Shown piece after piece: positions 7,877-15,688 of a stretch of DNA of 64,000 nt (within the stretch, counting starts at the first letter, position 1; each line of letters begins with the position of its first letter). The position numbers and the translations under genes were made by a program. The notes beneath the pieces are model-generated. The model saw only the letters and a program-made list of their open reading frames with translations, searched no databases and was not told the origin of the DNA. The DNA lies in contig NZ_LR743509.1 of NCBI RefSeq assembly GCF_902712875.1, positions 3,362,001 through 3,426,000 on the forward strand. The letters are read 5' to 3'. The DNA is from Hyphomicrobium sp. ghe19 (lineage in GTDB: Bacteria > Pseudomonadota > Alphaproteobacteria > Rhizobiales > Hyphomicrobiaceae).

Positions 7877-8806
7877 GTGCCCGATTGTCTCCGCACTTCG
7901 GTGACTACCGCTCTTGTCGCTGCTTCCTGCTGCATTGCCTTGGCCAGCGATGCGCTCGCCAAGGCGCGCGTCTGTCAGGAACAGGAGCAACATTATTCTC
8001 AGATAATGCAGGCAGCCGGACCGCTGGAGATCAACGCTGCACTTGCCGCTGCCGCCGACAAAGGTTGTATCGAACTCGCTGGCAGGCTGCTCGACAATGG
8101 CGCTTCGCTCGCGTCCCGCGATCGCTCCGGTGCGATGCCGCTCACGCACGCCGCAAGGACCGGGCATACGGATATTGTCGAACTTTTCCTCGCACACGGC
8201 GCGGATATCAATGCCCGCGACCTCGATGGAGGGACGGCACTCTTTGCGGCTTCCGAGCATGACAATCCTTCCGCCGTGCAAGCTCTCCTCGCGCATGGCG
8301 CGGACGTGAACATTCCGGGTCGAACGGGTTTGACGCCAATCGCGGCTGCATCGTTTGCGGGTAACGAGCGTGTCGTCCGACTGCTGCTCGACAAAGACGC
8401 CGATCCCAAAAAAGCCGACGCGACCGGCAAGGCGCCGATTTGCTACGCGGTCGCCCGCGGCTTCCCTCCCGTCGTGAATTTGCTTCTTAATCACGCCGTC
8501 GACGTCAATGCCCGATACGGCAATGATTTGACCGCCCTCATGTGGGCGGCGGGGCATGAAGATGCGGCGGGCTCGAACGACGTGGCGGACGTACTCGCGC
8601 TTCTGATCGATCACGGCGCGCGCATCAACGAAAAGGACAATCGCGGGCGCACGGCGCTGATGATCGCGGCTTCGCTCGGACACGACAAGGCCGTCGATGT
8701 TCTCCTCGCGCGCGGCGCAGACAAGACGTTGCGCGACTCTACCGGCAAGACTGCGGCCGACCTCGCGGCCAACGATGCGCTGCGCAGGAAGCTAGCGGTC
8801 AGCTAG
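7877..8806 (+). CDS. Secreted ankyrin-repeat protein
   Basis: The chosen start is the GTG at 7877, preceded by aaaggagc. It gives a signal peptide (TTALVAASCCIALASDALA) and a 309-residue protein. At least seven ankyrin repeats follow, recognised by repeated motifs such as GAMPLTHAARTGHTDIVELFLAHGAD and GRTALMIAASLGHDKAVDVL. Ankyrin repeats bind other proteins, and periplasmic versions are common in alphaproteobacteria. A longer reading frame opens upstream at 7766 but overlaps the previous gene and lacks a signal peptide. The gene converges with the cytochrome gene, with only 9 bp between the stops. Confidence 0.85.
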   Translation: MPDCLRTSVTTALVAASCCIALASDALAKARVCQEQEQHYSQIMQAAGPLEINAALAAAADKGCIELAGRLLDNGASLASRDRSGAMPLTHAARTGHTDIVELFLAHGADINARDLDGGTALFAASEHDNPSAVQALLAHGADVNIPGRTGLTPIAAASFAGNERVVRLLLDKDADPKKADATGKAPICYAVARGFPPVVNLLLNHAVDVNARYGNDLTALMWAAGHEDAAGSNDVADVLALLIDHGARINEKDNRGRTALMIAASLGHDKAVDVLLARGADKTLRDSTGKTAADLAANDALRRKLAVS

Positions 8807-8815
8807 CTCTATCGG

Positions 8816-9424
8816 TCACTGCTGGCCGCCAACGACCTGAAGGCTCGCAAGATATTCGGCGATGGGCTTGAGGTCAGCCGGCTGCACTGCCTTCATGAGA
8901 TCCGACATGCCGGGATTATTGGCTCGTGAGCCGTCGCGAAATGCGGTCATGGTATTAAATAGATATTCAGACTGCTGACCGGCAAGGCGTGCCGTCGTGC
9001 CGTCACCTTGAAATTGATCGAGATGGCATGAGGTGCAGCCGACCGATCCAATCGCCGTCAGGGCCACCTTCGTCACATCTTTCGGCGGCGAAGGAAAGTT
9101 CATGTTAGGCCACTTCAGGCCAGCGAAGTGAGAGGCCAAAGCCTTGAAGTCTGCCTTCTCGAGCCCGGCGACGACTGCGGACATCTGCTCGTTTTTTCGC
9201 GCGCCGCTCTTATAGTCGCGCAGTTGAAGATACAGGTAGCCCTCATTCTGCCCCCAGATGATCGGCGTGGTTTTCTCTTGGGGGACACCGTTCTCTCCGT
9301 GGCAGCCGGCGCAGATCTGCGCGTTTTCCTCGACACTCGCGGCAACGACCGCCGTTGTCATAAGCGGGCATGCCGTAACGACGCCAACAATCGCGATGTG
9401 CGCCGATCGCATCACTCTCATCAT
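8816..9424 (-). CDS. Dihaem cytochrome c (c4-like)
   Basis: A 202-residue exported protein. I chose the ATG at 9424 because GGAG lies about 8 bp before it and because it leaves a good signal peptide (SAHIAIVGVVTACPLMTTAVVA). Two haem attachment motifs are present, CAGCH in the N-terminal half and CTSCH in the C-terminal half, each with a methionine-bearing region downstream, as in cytochrome c4 and related c553 proteins. It lies directly downstream of the PQQ alcohol dehydrogenase in the same direction, so it is probably the periplasmic electron acceptor, or one step along that chain. An upstream ATG at 9454 is possible but its ribosome-binding site is weaker. Confidence 0.85.
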   Translation of the reverse strand: MMRVMRSAHIAIVGVVTACPLMTTAVVAASVEENAQICAGCHGENGVPQEKTTPIIWGQNEGYLYLQLRDYKSGARKNEQMSAVVAGLEKADFKALASHFAGLKWPNMNFPSPPKDVTKVALTAIGSVGCTSCHLDQFQGDGTTARLAGQQSEYLFNTMTAFRDGSRANNPGMSDLMKAVQPADLKPIAEYLASLQVVGGQQ

Positions 9425-9468
9425 TTCTGAACTCCGATTGACCGGTCTCGTCATGATCATTTGGCGGA

Positions 9469-9500
9469 GCCCGGAAGGAGCGGACATTCTCCTTCCGGGC
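9469..9500 (-). other. Intercistronic hairpin between PQQ dehydrogenase and cytochrome genes
   Basis: A perfect 12-bp inverted repeat, GCCCGGAAGGAG and CTCCTTCCGGGC, with an 8-nt loop lies between the dehydrogenase stop and the cytochrome start. There is no T-run after it on the minus strand, so partial termination or 3'-end protection of the dehydrogenase mRNA is more likely than full termination. Confidence 0.7.
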
Positions 9501-9513
9501 CGCTCTCGTTCGA

Positions 9514-11235
9514 TCAGTCAAGCGTGAAGGCGATTATATTGTTGCCGCGCTTGAAATCGATCTGCGTGTTACCGCCTGCACCGACGACGATGTATTCCTT
9601 GCCGTCGAGCGCATACGCGGACGGCGGAGCGTTGACACCCGCACCTGCCTGGAACGACCACAGAATCTTCCCGCTGTCGGCGTTGTAGGCGCGGAACCAA
9701 CCATCCGCCTCGCCGGTGAATACGAGATCGCCAGCGGTCGCGAGCACGCCTCCCATCATCGGCTGCGGGGTTACCACCTTCCACTTGATCTTCCCGGTGT
9801 TGTAGTTCACCGCAGAGATATTGCCGAATTGCTCTTCACCGGGGATGACTTTGAAAGCGCCGCCGAGCCAGAGCTTGCCGTCTGGATAAGGGCTCGACTG
9901 CACCTGATAGGTCATCGGCTGGTGAAGGTTCACGGCGTATGCGAGATTGAGTTTCTGATTGACCGCCATTGGCGACCATTCCACGCCGCCGTTTGCACCG
10001 GGCAGCATCCTCGCGCCTTCCGGCGTCGGGAGCGTCCAGAAGTTCTCTTGAGCCACCATGGGGTCCGAGAAGCGGATCATGCTGCAATCATCGCGCTTGT
10101 TGACGTAGACGTATCCCGTCTTTCCGGCATGGACGACGCCGGGCACGGTCTTGCCATCCTTGTCTTTAACGTCGATGAGGATGGGCGGACTGACGGAATC
10201 GAGATCCCATACGTCGTGGGGTATGTACTGGAAGTGGCAGATATAATTGCCGGTATCGAGGTCGAGCGCGACGAGCGAATCCGTATAGAGATTGTCGCCC
10301 GGCCGCGGCGCACCGTCGAGATCAGGCGACGGGTTGCCGACCACAAAGTAGATCCGGTTCAGCTTGAGATCGACGGCCGGGTTCTGCCAAACGCCGCCTC
10401 CGAGCGTTTTGAATGGATCACCTGTCTTCGCGAGTTGCGCCTTTTCAGCCGCGATGTCGCGATGCAGATCATGGCCGGTCGCATCCTTCGTCGCCCAAAC
10501 GCCAACCGAATTTTCCGGGATCGTATCGAAATTCCAGACCTGCTTGCCGGTGTTGGCGTCATAGGCACGGACAAAACCGCGGATACCGTATTCACCGCCG
10601 TTCGTGCCGATCAATATCTTGCCGTTGACCGCCGTCGGCGCCATCGTTTCGCTGTAGCCCAACTCGGGATCCGCGATCTCCGTTTCCCAGACGAGGCTGC
10701 CCGTTTTTGCATCGAGAGCAACGAGCTTGGCGTCGAGCGTTGCGAAATAAACTTTGTCACCAAGCACCGCGACGCCGCGGTTGTTGGGACCGCAGCAGTA
10801 TGTCGTGATCGGGCCCATCTTGTGCTTGTAGTGCCAATATTCCTCGCCCGTTTTGGCATTGAGCGCGTAAACGTGATCGAACGACGTCGTGACGTACATC
10901 ACCTCCCCAACGATGATCGGCGATGTCTCGAGCGATTCTCTCACATCCAACTGGAAGATCCATGCCGGACGAAGCTTCGAGACGTTCGATGCATTGATCT
11001 GTTTGCCGGGATAGAAGCGGGTCTGCTCGTAGTTGGCGTTCGTGTGCAGGAACTGCTTGGCGTCGCTTCCCGCTTTCGTCAGCATTTCCTGAGTGACTGT
11101 TGGTGCGGGCGCAGCGGGTTTAGCCTTCTCGTTCTTGTGGTGTTCGATTTCCTGGGCGGATGCGGGCAATGCCGAAAATGCAAGCAACGTCGTCAGCGCC
11201 GCCGCATACGCGTGGCTACTTTTCATCCCGACCAT
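9514..11235 (-). CDS. PQQ-dependent alcohol dehydrogenase, lanthanide-type signature
   Basis: A 573-residue periplasmic eight-bladed propeller quinoprotein with signal peptide ([20 protein letters not shown]). The adjacent cysteines C147-C148 in [11 protein letters not shown] form the vicinal disulfide typical of methanol and ethanol dehydrogenases. By family comparison the metal ligands would be E215 (GGEYGIRG), N301 (GNPSP) and the catalytic D344. Two residues after D344 sits D346 (WDLDSV). This Asp-x-Asp is the feature that separates lanthanide enzymes (XoxF, ExaF) from calcium enzymes, which carry Ala or another residue there. Substrate could be methanol, ethanol or another primary alcohol. 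The ATG follows GAGGA. No mxaG, xoxG/J or pqq genes are in the window, but a dihaem cytochrome c is downstream. Confidence 0.88.
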   Translation of the reverse strand: MVGMKSSHAYAAALTTLLAFSALPASAQEIEHHKNEKAKPAAPAPTVTQEMLTKAGSDAKQFLHTNANYEQTRFYPGKQINASNVSKLRPAWIFQLDVRESLETSPIIVGEVMYVTTSFDHVYALNAKTGEEYWHYKHKMGPITTYCCGPNNRGVAVLGDKVYFATLDAKLVALDAKTGSLVWETEIADPELGYSETMAPTAVNGKILIGTNGGEYGIRGFVRAYDANTGKQVWNFDTIPENSVGVWATKDATGHDLHRDIAAEKAQLAKTGDPFKTLGGGVWQNPAVDLKLNRIYFVVGNPSPDLDGAPRPGDNLYTDSLVALDLDTGNYICHFQYIPHDVWDLDSVSPPILIDVKDKDGKTVPGVVHAGKTGYVYVNKRDDCSMIRFSDPMVAQENFWTLPTPEGARMLPGANGGVEWSPMAVNQKLNLAYAVNLHQPMTYQVQSSPYPDGKLWLGGAFKVIPGEEQFGNISAVNYNTGKIKWKVVTPQPMMGGVLATAGDLVFTGEADGWFRAYNADSGKILWSFQAGAGVNAPPSAYALDGKEYIVVGAGGNTQIDFKRGNNIIAFTLD

Positions 11236-11512
11236 ATTGTCCTCGCTTTACTGGGGCTCAGTTCGCGCGTCGGCACCAAGCTTCGTGGGAAGCGAGAGCG
11301 GTGCCGGTCATTTTGCTCAGTTCACGCTCCGATTAGAGCACTTGCCAGCTTTTCCCGGCAATCGGGCATGAAATTCTAGAGTATCAGGAATGTTATCGAG
11401 GCCTATATTCCGGCACACATGCCGCCTGCTGATTGTCCGTCAGCGGATACACCAAGGTTAAAATAGACGACTGCATGCTTGTTGAGTGGGCAATTCCCAA
11501 AGTTGCCGGAGT

Positions 11513-12073
11513 TCAGTTTTTAATTGCTCTCAGAGTCCAGCGCAGGCCGTTGGAACTCAGCTCCACGACACTCAATGGCCCGATATCTATATGCCAAAAC
11601 GATCCCGGCCCTGCCTTGATCGCTGCGAGGATGGCCGCTCGAATGACTGCCGGATGCGTAATTGCGATAACATTTTCCTGTCGCGGCAACACGTCGTTCA
11701 GCCAATTTGCAGATCGTGCGATGAGGCCGTCGACTGTTTCGCCGCCGTGCGGGGCAGCGCCTGGATCGGAAAGCCAGCTTTCGAGGGCCTCCGGCTCGGA
11801 GGCTGCAATACTATTCAGCGTGCGGCCCGCCCAGCGACCGAGATCCAGGTCCCGCAGCCCTGTGTCGATCGCCGCCTCGAATCCAAGCGCGGTTGCCGTT
11901 TCGACCGCGCGCGCGGCCGGGCTCGTCAGGACGACCCTCGAACGGGGCATCTCCTTTGCGAGCGCCGCGGCATCTCGCCTTCCGAATTCGTCAATGCCCT
12001 CATCAAGGGGAAAAGCGGCTGCCCTGACCGCCGGGGTCGAGGCGTTGGCGATGAATGTGAGGCGAGACTGCAT
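11513..12073 (-). CDS. Histidine-phosphatase-fold protein with the catalytic first histidine replaced
   Basis: A 186-residue protein of the phosphoglycerate-mutase-like superfamily. Recognisable parts are VVLTSPAARAVETA (the Arg-containing second motif), GGETVDGL, and VIAITHPAVIRAAI, which holds the second catalytic histidine. At the N-terminus, where the family has Arg-His-Gly or at least a His (x-H-A-S-T in the close relatives beside cbtAB, as I recall them), the sequence reads FIANAST: the histidine that should be phosphorylated is Asn (AAC in place of CAC). The gene diverges from the cobalamin-riboswitch-controlled cbtBA. It may be a CobC-like relative that no longer acts as a phosphatase. 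Confidence 0.72.
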   Translation of the reverse strand: MQSRLTFIANASTPAVRAAAFPLDEGIDEFGRRDAAALAKEMPRSRVVLTSPAARAVETATALGFEAAIDTGLRDLDLGRWAGRTLNSIAASEPEALESWLSDPGAAPHGGETVDGLIARSANWLNDVLPRQENVIAITHPAVIRAAILAAIKAGPGSFWHIDIGPLSVVELSSNGLRWTLRAIKN

Positions 12074-12114
12074 GCGGGCTGACTGCTTACATTGACAAAA
12101 TTGCGGCCGGGCTT

Positions 12115-12232
12115 AATGTGACCGGTGCATCGTCATAGGCAGGAAACCGGTGAGATTCCGGCACGGTCGCGCCACTGTAATTTGGGGACGCTCGTTGCGT
12201 CCATCGAAAGTCAGACCCTCCCTGTGATTACC
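12115..12232 (+). promoter_or_regulatory. Cobalamin riboswitch upstream of cbtB
   Basis: The stretch contains the conserved elements in order: ggtgcatcgt, then aggcaggaaaccggtgaga, attccggcacggtcgc, the core gccactgtaa, and the B12-box-like gaaagtcagaccctcc near 12206-12222. It lies about 46 bp before the cbtB start, in the position of a translational or transcriptional off-switch that responds to adenosylcobalamin. Exact ends are approximate. Confidence 0.9.
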
Positions 12233-12277
12233 GCAAAGCTTGAAACGGGACGCGTAATCCCAAGGAGGCATTTCCTC

Positions 12278-12487
12278 ATGTCACAGTCTGCAATCATTTC
12301 GGGCACCTCAGCAGCGCCCATTCCTCTCAAAGAAATTTTGCCCTGGGCCGTTTTCGGCGGGTTGCTGTTCATTCTCGCCATGTATTTCGTGGGCGTGGAA
12401 GAAGGCGCTATGTCGATCTTCAATAGCATGTATGTGCACGAGTTCGTGCACGACGGACGCCATCTCCTCGGCTTCCCCTGCCATTAA
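12278..12487 (+). CDS. cbtB: Cobalt transporter subunit CbtB
   Basis: A 69-residue membrane protein with one central helix (about 23-45, WAVFGGLLFILAMYFVG) and a His-rich C-terminus (MYVHEFVHDGRHLLGFPCH), the hallmark of CbtB, whose histidines are thought to bind cobalt. The chosen ATG follows aaggaggc. Starting further upstream would run through the riboswitch. It is followed 21 bp later by cbtA, and both lie under the cobalamin riboswitch, so expression should fall when B12 is plentiful. Confidence 0.93.
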   Translation: MSQSAIISGTSAAPIPLKEILPWAVFGGLLFILAMYFVGVEEGAMSIFNSMYVHEFVHDGRHLLGFPCH

Positions 12488-12508
12488 GATCACCGGAGAT
12501 TTGCAGCT

Positions 12509-13279
12509 ATGGGAAATTTGCTCCTGCGCGGCATGATTGCCGGGCTGATCGCTAGCCTATTGGCATTCGGGTTCGCCAAGATCATCGGAGAACCGCAGGT
12601 CGAACGCGCCATCGCGCTCGAGGAAGCGCATTCTGAGGGCGGTCACTCCCACGGCGGGGCGGCGGATGCGCAGTCGGAACACTCGCACGTTGGAGCGGCC
12701 GAGGCGGGTGAAGAGCCGGAACTCGTCAGCCGCGAGGTGCAGGCAGGCGTCGGGCTTCTAACAGGCGTCGCCGTGTACGGGACGGCGCTCGGCGGCCTTT
12801 TCGCCCTTGCTTACGCGTTCATCAGCGGTCGCCTTCTTCATCTGCCGCCGCGTAGCACGGCGCTCGTGCTCGCAGCGATCGGCTTTCTCGTGCTGTACTT
12901 CGTGCCCTACCTCAAATACCCGGCAAACCCGCCTGCGGTTGGACAAGGCGAGACGATCGGCTATCGCACGCAGCTTTATTTCGGAATGCTCGTCTTTTCG
13001 CTCATGGCGCTGGCGATTGCGGTGAGCTTCGGGCGGCAGGCATTCGAGAAGCTCGGCGGCTGGAACGCGTCGATCCTCGGGGCCGGCGTTTATCTGGTGT
13101 TGGTTGCTATTGCGGCCTACGCGCTGCCGGCGATCAACGAGGTGCCTGAGAAGTTTCCCGCAGACCTGCTTTGGAACTTCCGCATCGCCGCATTGGGTAC
13201 GCAAGCCATCCTCTGGGCTGCAATAGGATTGCTGTTCGGCTGGCTCGTGGTTGGCAGCCGCGAAAGATTTGCGCGCTGA
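12509..13279 (+). CDS. cbtA: Cobalt transporter subunit CbtA
   Basis: A 256-residue membrane protein. An N-terminal helix (residues 5-26) is followed by a His-rich loop (HSEGGHSHGG near 41-50 and SEHSH near 56-60) that suits metal capture. At least five further helices follow, with VGLLTGVAVYGTALGGLFALAY near 90-112. This is the CbtA arrangement: a predicted cobalt importer found under B12 riboswitch control together with CbtB. With the B12-dependent dehydratase at 48 kb, it suggests that this organism makes or needs cobalamin. Confidence 0.92.
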   Translation: MGNLLLRGMIAGLIASLLAFGFAKIIGEPQVERAIALEEAHSEGGHSHGGAADAQSEHSHVGAAEAGEEPELVSREVQAGVGLLTGVAVYGTALGGLFALAYAFISGRLLHLPPRSTALVLAAIGFLVLYFVPYLKYPANPPAVGQGETIGYRTQLYFGMLVFSLMALAIAVSFGRQAFEKLGGWNASILGAGVYLVLVAIAAYALPAINEVPEKFPADLLWNFRIAALGTQAILWAAIGLLFGWLVVGSRERFAR

Positions 13280-13307
13280 CTTTCGTGCCGATGTTCAGAT
13301 TGCAAAG

Positions 13308-13335
13308 CGGAGGCGCGCAAAGTTTGCCGCCTCCG
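13308..13335 (+). terminator. Possible terminator hairpin after cbtA
   Basis: CGGAGGCG and CGCCTCCG form an 8-bp stem around a 12-nt loop, 28 bp after the cbtA stop. The following sequence (tcgcgatttgatttt) is only moderately T-rich, so termination may be weak. Confidence 0.5.
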
Positions 13336-13385
13336 TCGCGATTTGATTTTCATCCCCTCCTCCGATCGAAAGCCGTTTTTCCCTA

Positions 13386-14258
13386 ATGCGTCATTCGCCA
13401 TGCATTGGCATCTGCAAGCTCGACGATGCCTCGGGTTACTGCCTCGGATGCGGCCGCACCAGCACCGAGATCGGCAATTGGATCTCGATGAGCGAAGGTC
13501 AGCGCGATGCGGTTTGGCTGACGCTGCCGGACCGGCTCTCGGCCCTCTCCGTTCGCGTGCGGTTGCTGCCTTGGACGCGAGACGAACTCATCAATTGGGT
13601 GGGCGATACCATCGAGGCGCGGCGCGGAACTTGGTGTACCGGTGCGCCGGGTGCTGTTGCGGAATTTCCCTGCACAAGCGGGCGCACGATTAGCGTGGCT
13701 CTCGAGCAAGATTCGCTCATCGCGCGCGCGCCGGATGCTTCGTTCCGTTTGCGCGTCAGCGACAAAGTCAGGGCTTTTGCATTTTCCGATGACGGACCGA
13801 TCGTTCTAGGTCTGCCCAAGGCGCGCGCCGCGATCCGTTCGACATCGGTGCTTACGCCGCTTGGTCCCGACTCGGATGCGATCGATGCCGCGCACGAAGG
13901 GGAGCAGCTTTTCGATTATGGCATCGGCCGTAAGAACAGCCGCTTCTGCGTTCGCACGAGCGACGCTGCTCTTCTGTCCGCACTGTCCGATAATGCCGGC
14001 CGCCATTGGGCGGACGTGATGAAAGCGATCGGCATGCAGGTCCTTTCTGCCAGTCCGACACGCGTCGTCGAGAGCGCGGCGGCGCGCCTCGAAGTGTTCG
14101 CGAAAATTCCTTTGCCCGGCGAGCAATCTCCGCCCGGAGCACACACGCATTTCCTTCCCGGTTACCTCGAGAGCGGCGAAGAAATTGCCTCGAGCCTTGC
14201 GCCGCCCGACTACGCCGCACCGGTCGCTATATTTTATCCCGACGAAATGCGCCGTTAG
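13386..14258 (+). CDS. DUF1289-containing protein
   Basis: A 290-residue protein. Its first 55 residues form a DUF1289 domain: SPCIGICKLDDASGYCLGCG followed by RTSTEIGNW, with four conserved cysteines likely to bind iron-sulfur or zinc. The remaining 230 residues are a second domain I cannot name, with motifs such as LFDYGIGRKNSRFCVRT. Fusion of DUF1289 to a long C-terminal domain is not the usual short form of the family (about 60-100 residues). The ribosome-binding site is weak. The gene lies 106 bp after cbtA, and whether the riboswitch also controls it is unclear. Confidence 0.75.
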   Translation: MRHSPCIGICKLDDASGYCLGCGRTSTEIGNWISMSEGQRDAVWLTLPDRLSALSVRVRLLPWTRDELINWVGDTIEARRGTWCTGAPGAVAEFPCTSGRTISVALEQDSLIARAPDASFRLRVSDKVRAFAFSDDGPIVLGLPKARAAIRSTSVLTPLGPDSDAIDAAHEGEQLFDYGIGRKNSRFCVRTSDAALLSALSDNAGRHWADVMKAIGMQVLSASPTRVVESAAARLEVFAKIPLPGEQSPPGAHTHFLPGYLESGEEIASSLAPPDYAAPVAIFYPDEMRR

Positions 14259-14399
14259 AACGAAGCCAAGCTGTGGCGCCCCACATTCTTGTCCCCAAGT
14301 CTAAGGTCGCGCGAGGCGTTGTGTTATTGAGGGGGGTGCGGCGCCGTAGTAGTGACTTTTTTACGGACTACGGATGCCCCAAAGATCAGTGAGGATCTC

Positions 14400-14879
14400 A
14401 TGCGCAACATTGGCCCCGGACTCGCAATCGCCGCCATCACGTTTGCCGCCATTGGGGGATCGCTCTCTACTCAGGCTTCGGCGGACGAGCGCATGCAGTC
14501 CTCGTTTACTGCGCTCCTCGGCGAAGGCTTCGAGGTGAAATCCGTAACGCTCATACCTCTCGAGGTCGCCAAACGGGTGACCGAGAAGGTCAAGACGGAC
14601 AACGTGGTCGTCACACTCCAGAACAAAGACGCCGTCGCGGTGTGCTACGTCGCATTTGCGAATTGGGCCTTCATGAACAAGGCCTCACTCGACTCGGCGA
14701 CGCTCTGTGAAGTCCGTTCAGCCATGGTCGCCGAGAGCGCTGCGCCTCCGTCCGCGCCATCAGGCTCGACGTCAAGTTCCGAGCCTCCGGCAACCCCACC
14801 GCCGGCCGCTGAGCCGCCTGCCGCCGAGCCGCCGGCTGCAACGGCGCCAAACTCGCCGCCGCCCGGAACGACGCCTTAA
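14400..14879 (+). CDS. Secreted hypothetical protein with Pro/Ala-rich tail
   Basis: From the ATG at 14400 (gaggatctc before it) the 159-residue product begins with a signal peptide (LAIAAITFAAIGGSLSTQASA). A globular domain of about 75 residues (MQSSFTALLGEGFEVKSV to SATLCEVRSAM) holds two cysteines that may pair. The last 45 residues are a low-complexity run of Pro, Ala, Glu and Ser that could cross the cell wall or act as a spacer. I do not recognise the family. An in-frame ATG at 14352 would remove the clean signal peptide. Confidence 0.65.
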   Translation: MRNIGPGLAIAAITFAAIGGSLSTQASADERMQSSFTALLGEGFEVKSVTLIPLEVAKRVTEKVKTDNVVVTLQNKDAVAVCYVAFANWAFMNKASLDSATLCEVRSAMVAESAAPPSAPSGSTSSSEPPATPPPAAEPPAAEPPAATAPNSPPPGTTP

Positions 14880-15016
14880 GGCGCAGGTGGAAACCCGCCA
14901 GCCGCAAAATGTTCGCCAAGCGACTTTTCCGGGTCGTTTATGGCGTCGTTTGCCTTAGTCCCACCACGCCCTATGGGCATATGCCGAAAACACTTCCCTT
15001 TCATCAGTGAGAGATC

Positions 15017-15295
15017 GTGAGAAAAGTGAAGAATTCGGGATTGCGCAACGCATCGCTGGCACTGGCCGGTATCACGCTGATATTCGCGGTTGCGAGCGAG
15101 AGCTTCGCCCACAGCGGCACGCAGGAGGAGCAAGATGCATGCACGCCGGACGTGTTCCGCTACTGCTCGGCGCAAATTCCCAACGAAGAGCGCATCGTCG
15201 CGTGTTTGAACCGGCATCTTGCGAAGCTCAGCCCCGCTTGCCGCTCGGTGATGTCGGGCGGCCCGGCCACGCGGAAATCGCGTGAGGCACGATGA
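15017..15295 (+). CDS. Small secreted cysteine-containing protein, copy 1
   Basis: A 92-residue protein starting with GTG. A signal peptide (SLALAGITLIFAVASESFA) is followed by HSGTQEEQDACTPDVFRYC and then IPNEERIVACLNRHLAKLSPACRSVM. The four cysteines in this spacing (CTPDVxxxC, ACLNxxLxxLSPAC) resemble the cysteine-rich repeat found in many alphaproteobacterial secreted proteins. Function is unknown. The mature part is closely similar to the next gene, so the two arose by tandem duplication. Confidence 0.7.
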   Translation: MRKVKNSGLRNASLALAGITLIFAVASESFAHSGTQEEQDACTPDVFRYCSAQIPNEERIVACLNRHLAKLSPACRSVMSGGPATRKSREAR

Positions 15296-15340
15296 GCCCC
15301 GTTATTTGAGAGAAACGACAGTTCTTGCGAGGACGGAACC

Positions 15341-15628
15341 GTGCGAAGCAAAATTCTAATTCCGAACTTGCTCGTCGTCTGCATTGCGGGAGCCCTGACC
15401 ACATTCGCTCACCCTCGCGCGGCCTTTGCTCACAGCGGAACAGCTGAGGAGCAATCCGCGTGCACCCCGGACGTGCTCAGTCTTTGCTTCTGGGACATTC
15501 CGAGCGAAGACCGCATCGTCGCGTGTCTCAATCGCAATTTGAAAAAATTGAGCCCCGCTTGCCGCAAGGTCATCGACGGACCGCCGGACGCCGCAGCCGA
15601 CAAGAAATCCGATAAGACAAAACGCTGA
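15341..15628 (+). CDS. Small secreted cysteine-containing protein, copy 2
   Basis: A 95-residue protein starting with GTG. Signal peptide (LLVVCIAGALTTFAHPRAAFA), then HSGTAEEQSACTPDVLSLC and IPSEDRIVACLNRNLKKLSP with the same four-cysteine spacing as copy 1, and a Lys/Asp-rich tail. The mature domain matches copy 1 at most positions whereas the signal peptides differ, as expected for older duplicates. It converges with dxs; a weak GGCGCT/AGCGCC hairpin lies in the 60-bp gap. Confidence 0.7.
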   Translation: MRSKILIPNLLVVCIAGALTTFAHPRAAFAHSGTAEEQSACTPDVLSLCFWDIPSEDRIVACLNRNLKKLSPACRKVIDGPPDAAADKKSDKTKR

Positions 15629-15688
15629 ACGGTTCGGACTGGCGCTGCCGTATTCCTTACAGCGAGCGCCCCGCTTGTTCCGACAGAA

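Noticed and set aside
12125..12487. Longer CbtB starting at 12125
   Set aside because: Its first 51 codons would run through the riboswitch; the ATG at 12278 has a strong ribosome-binding site and the family length.
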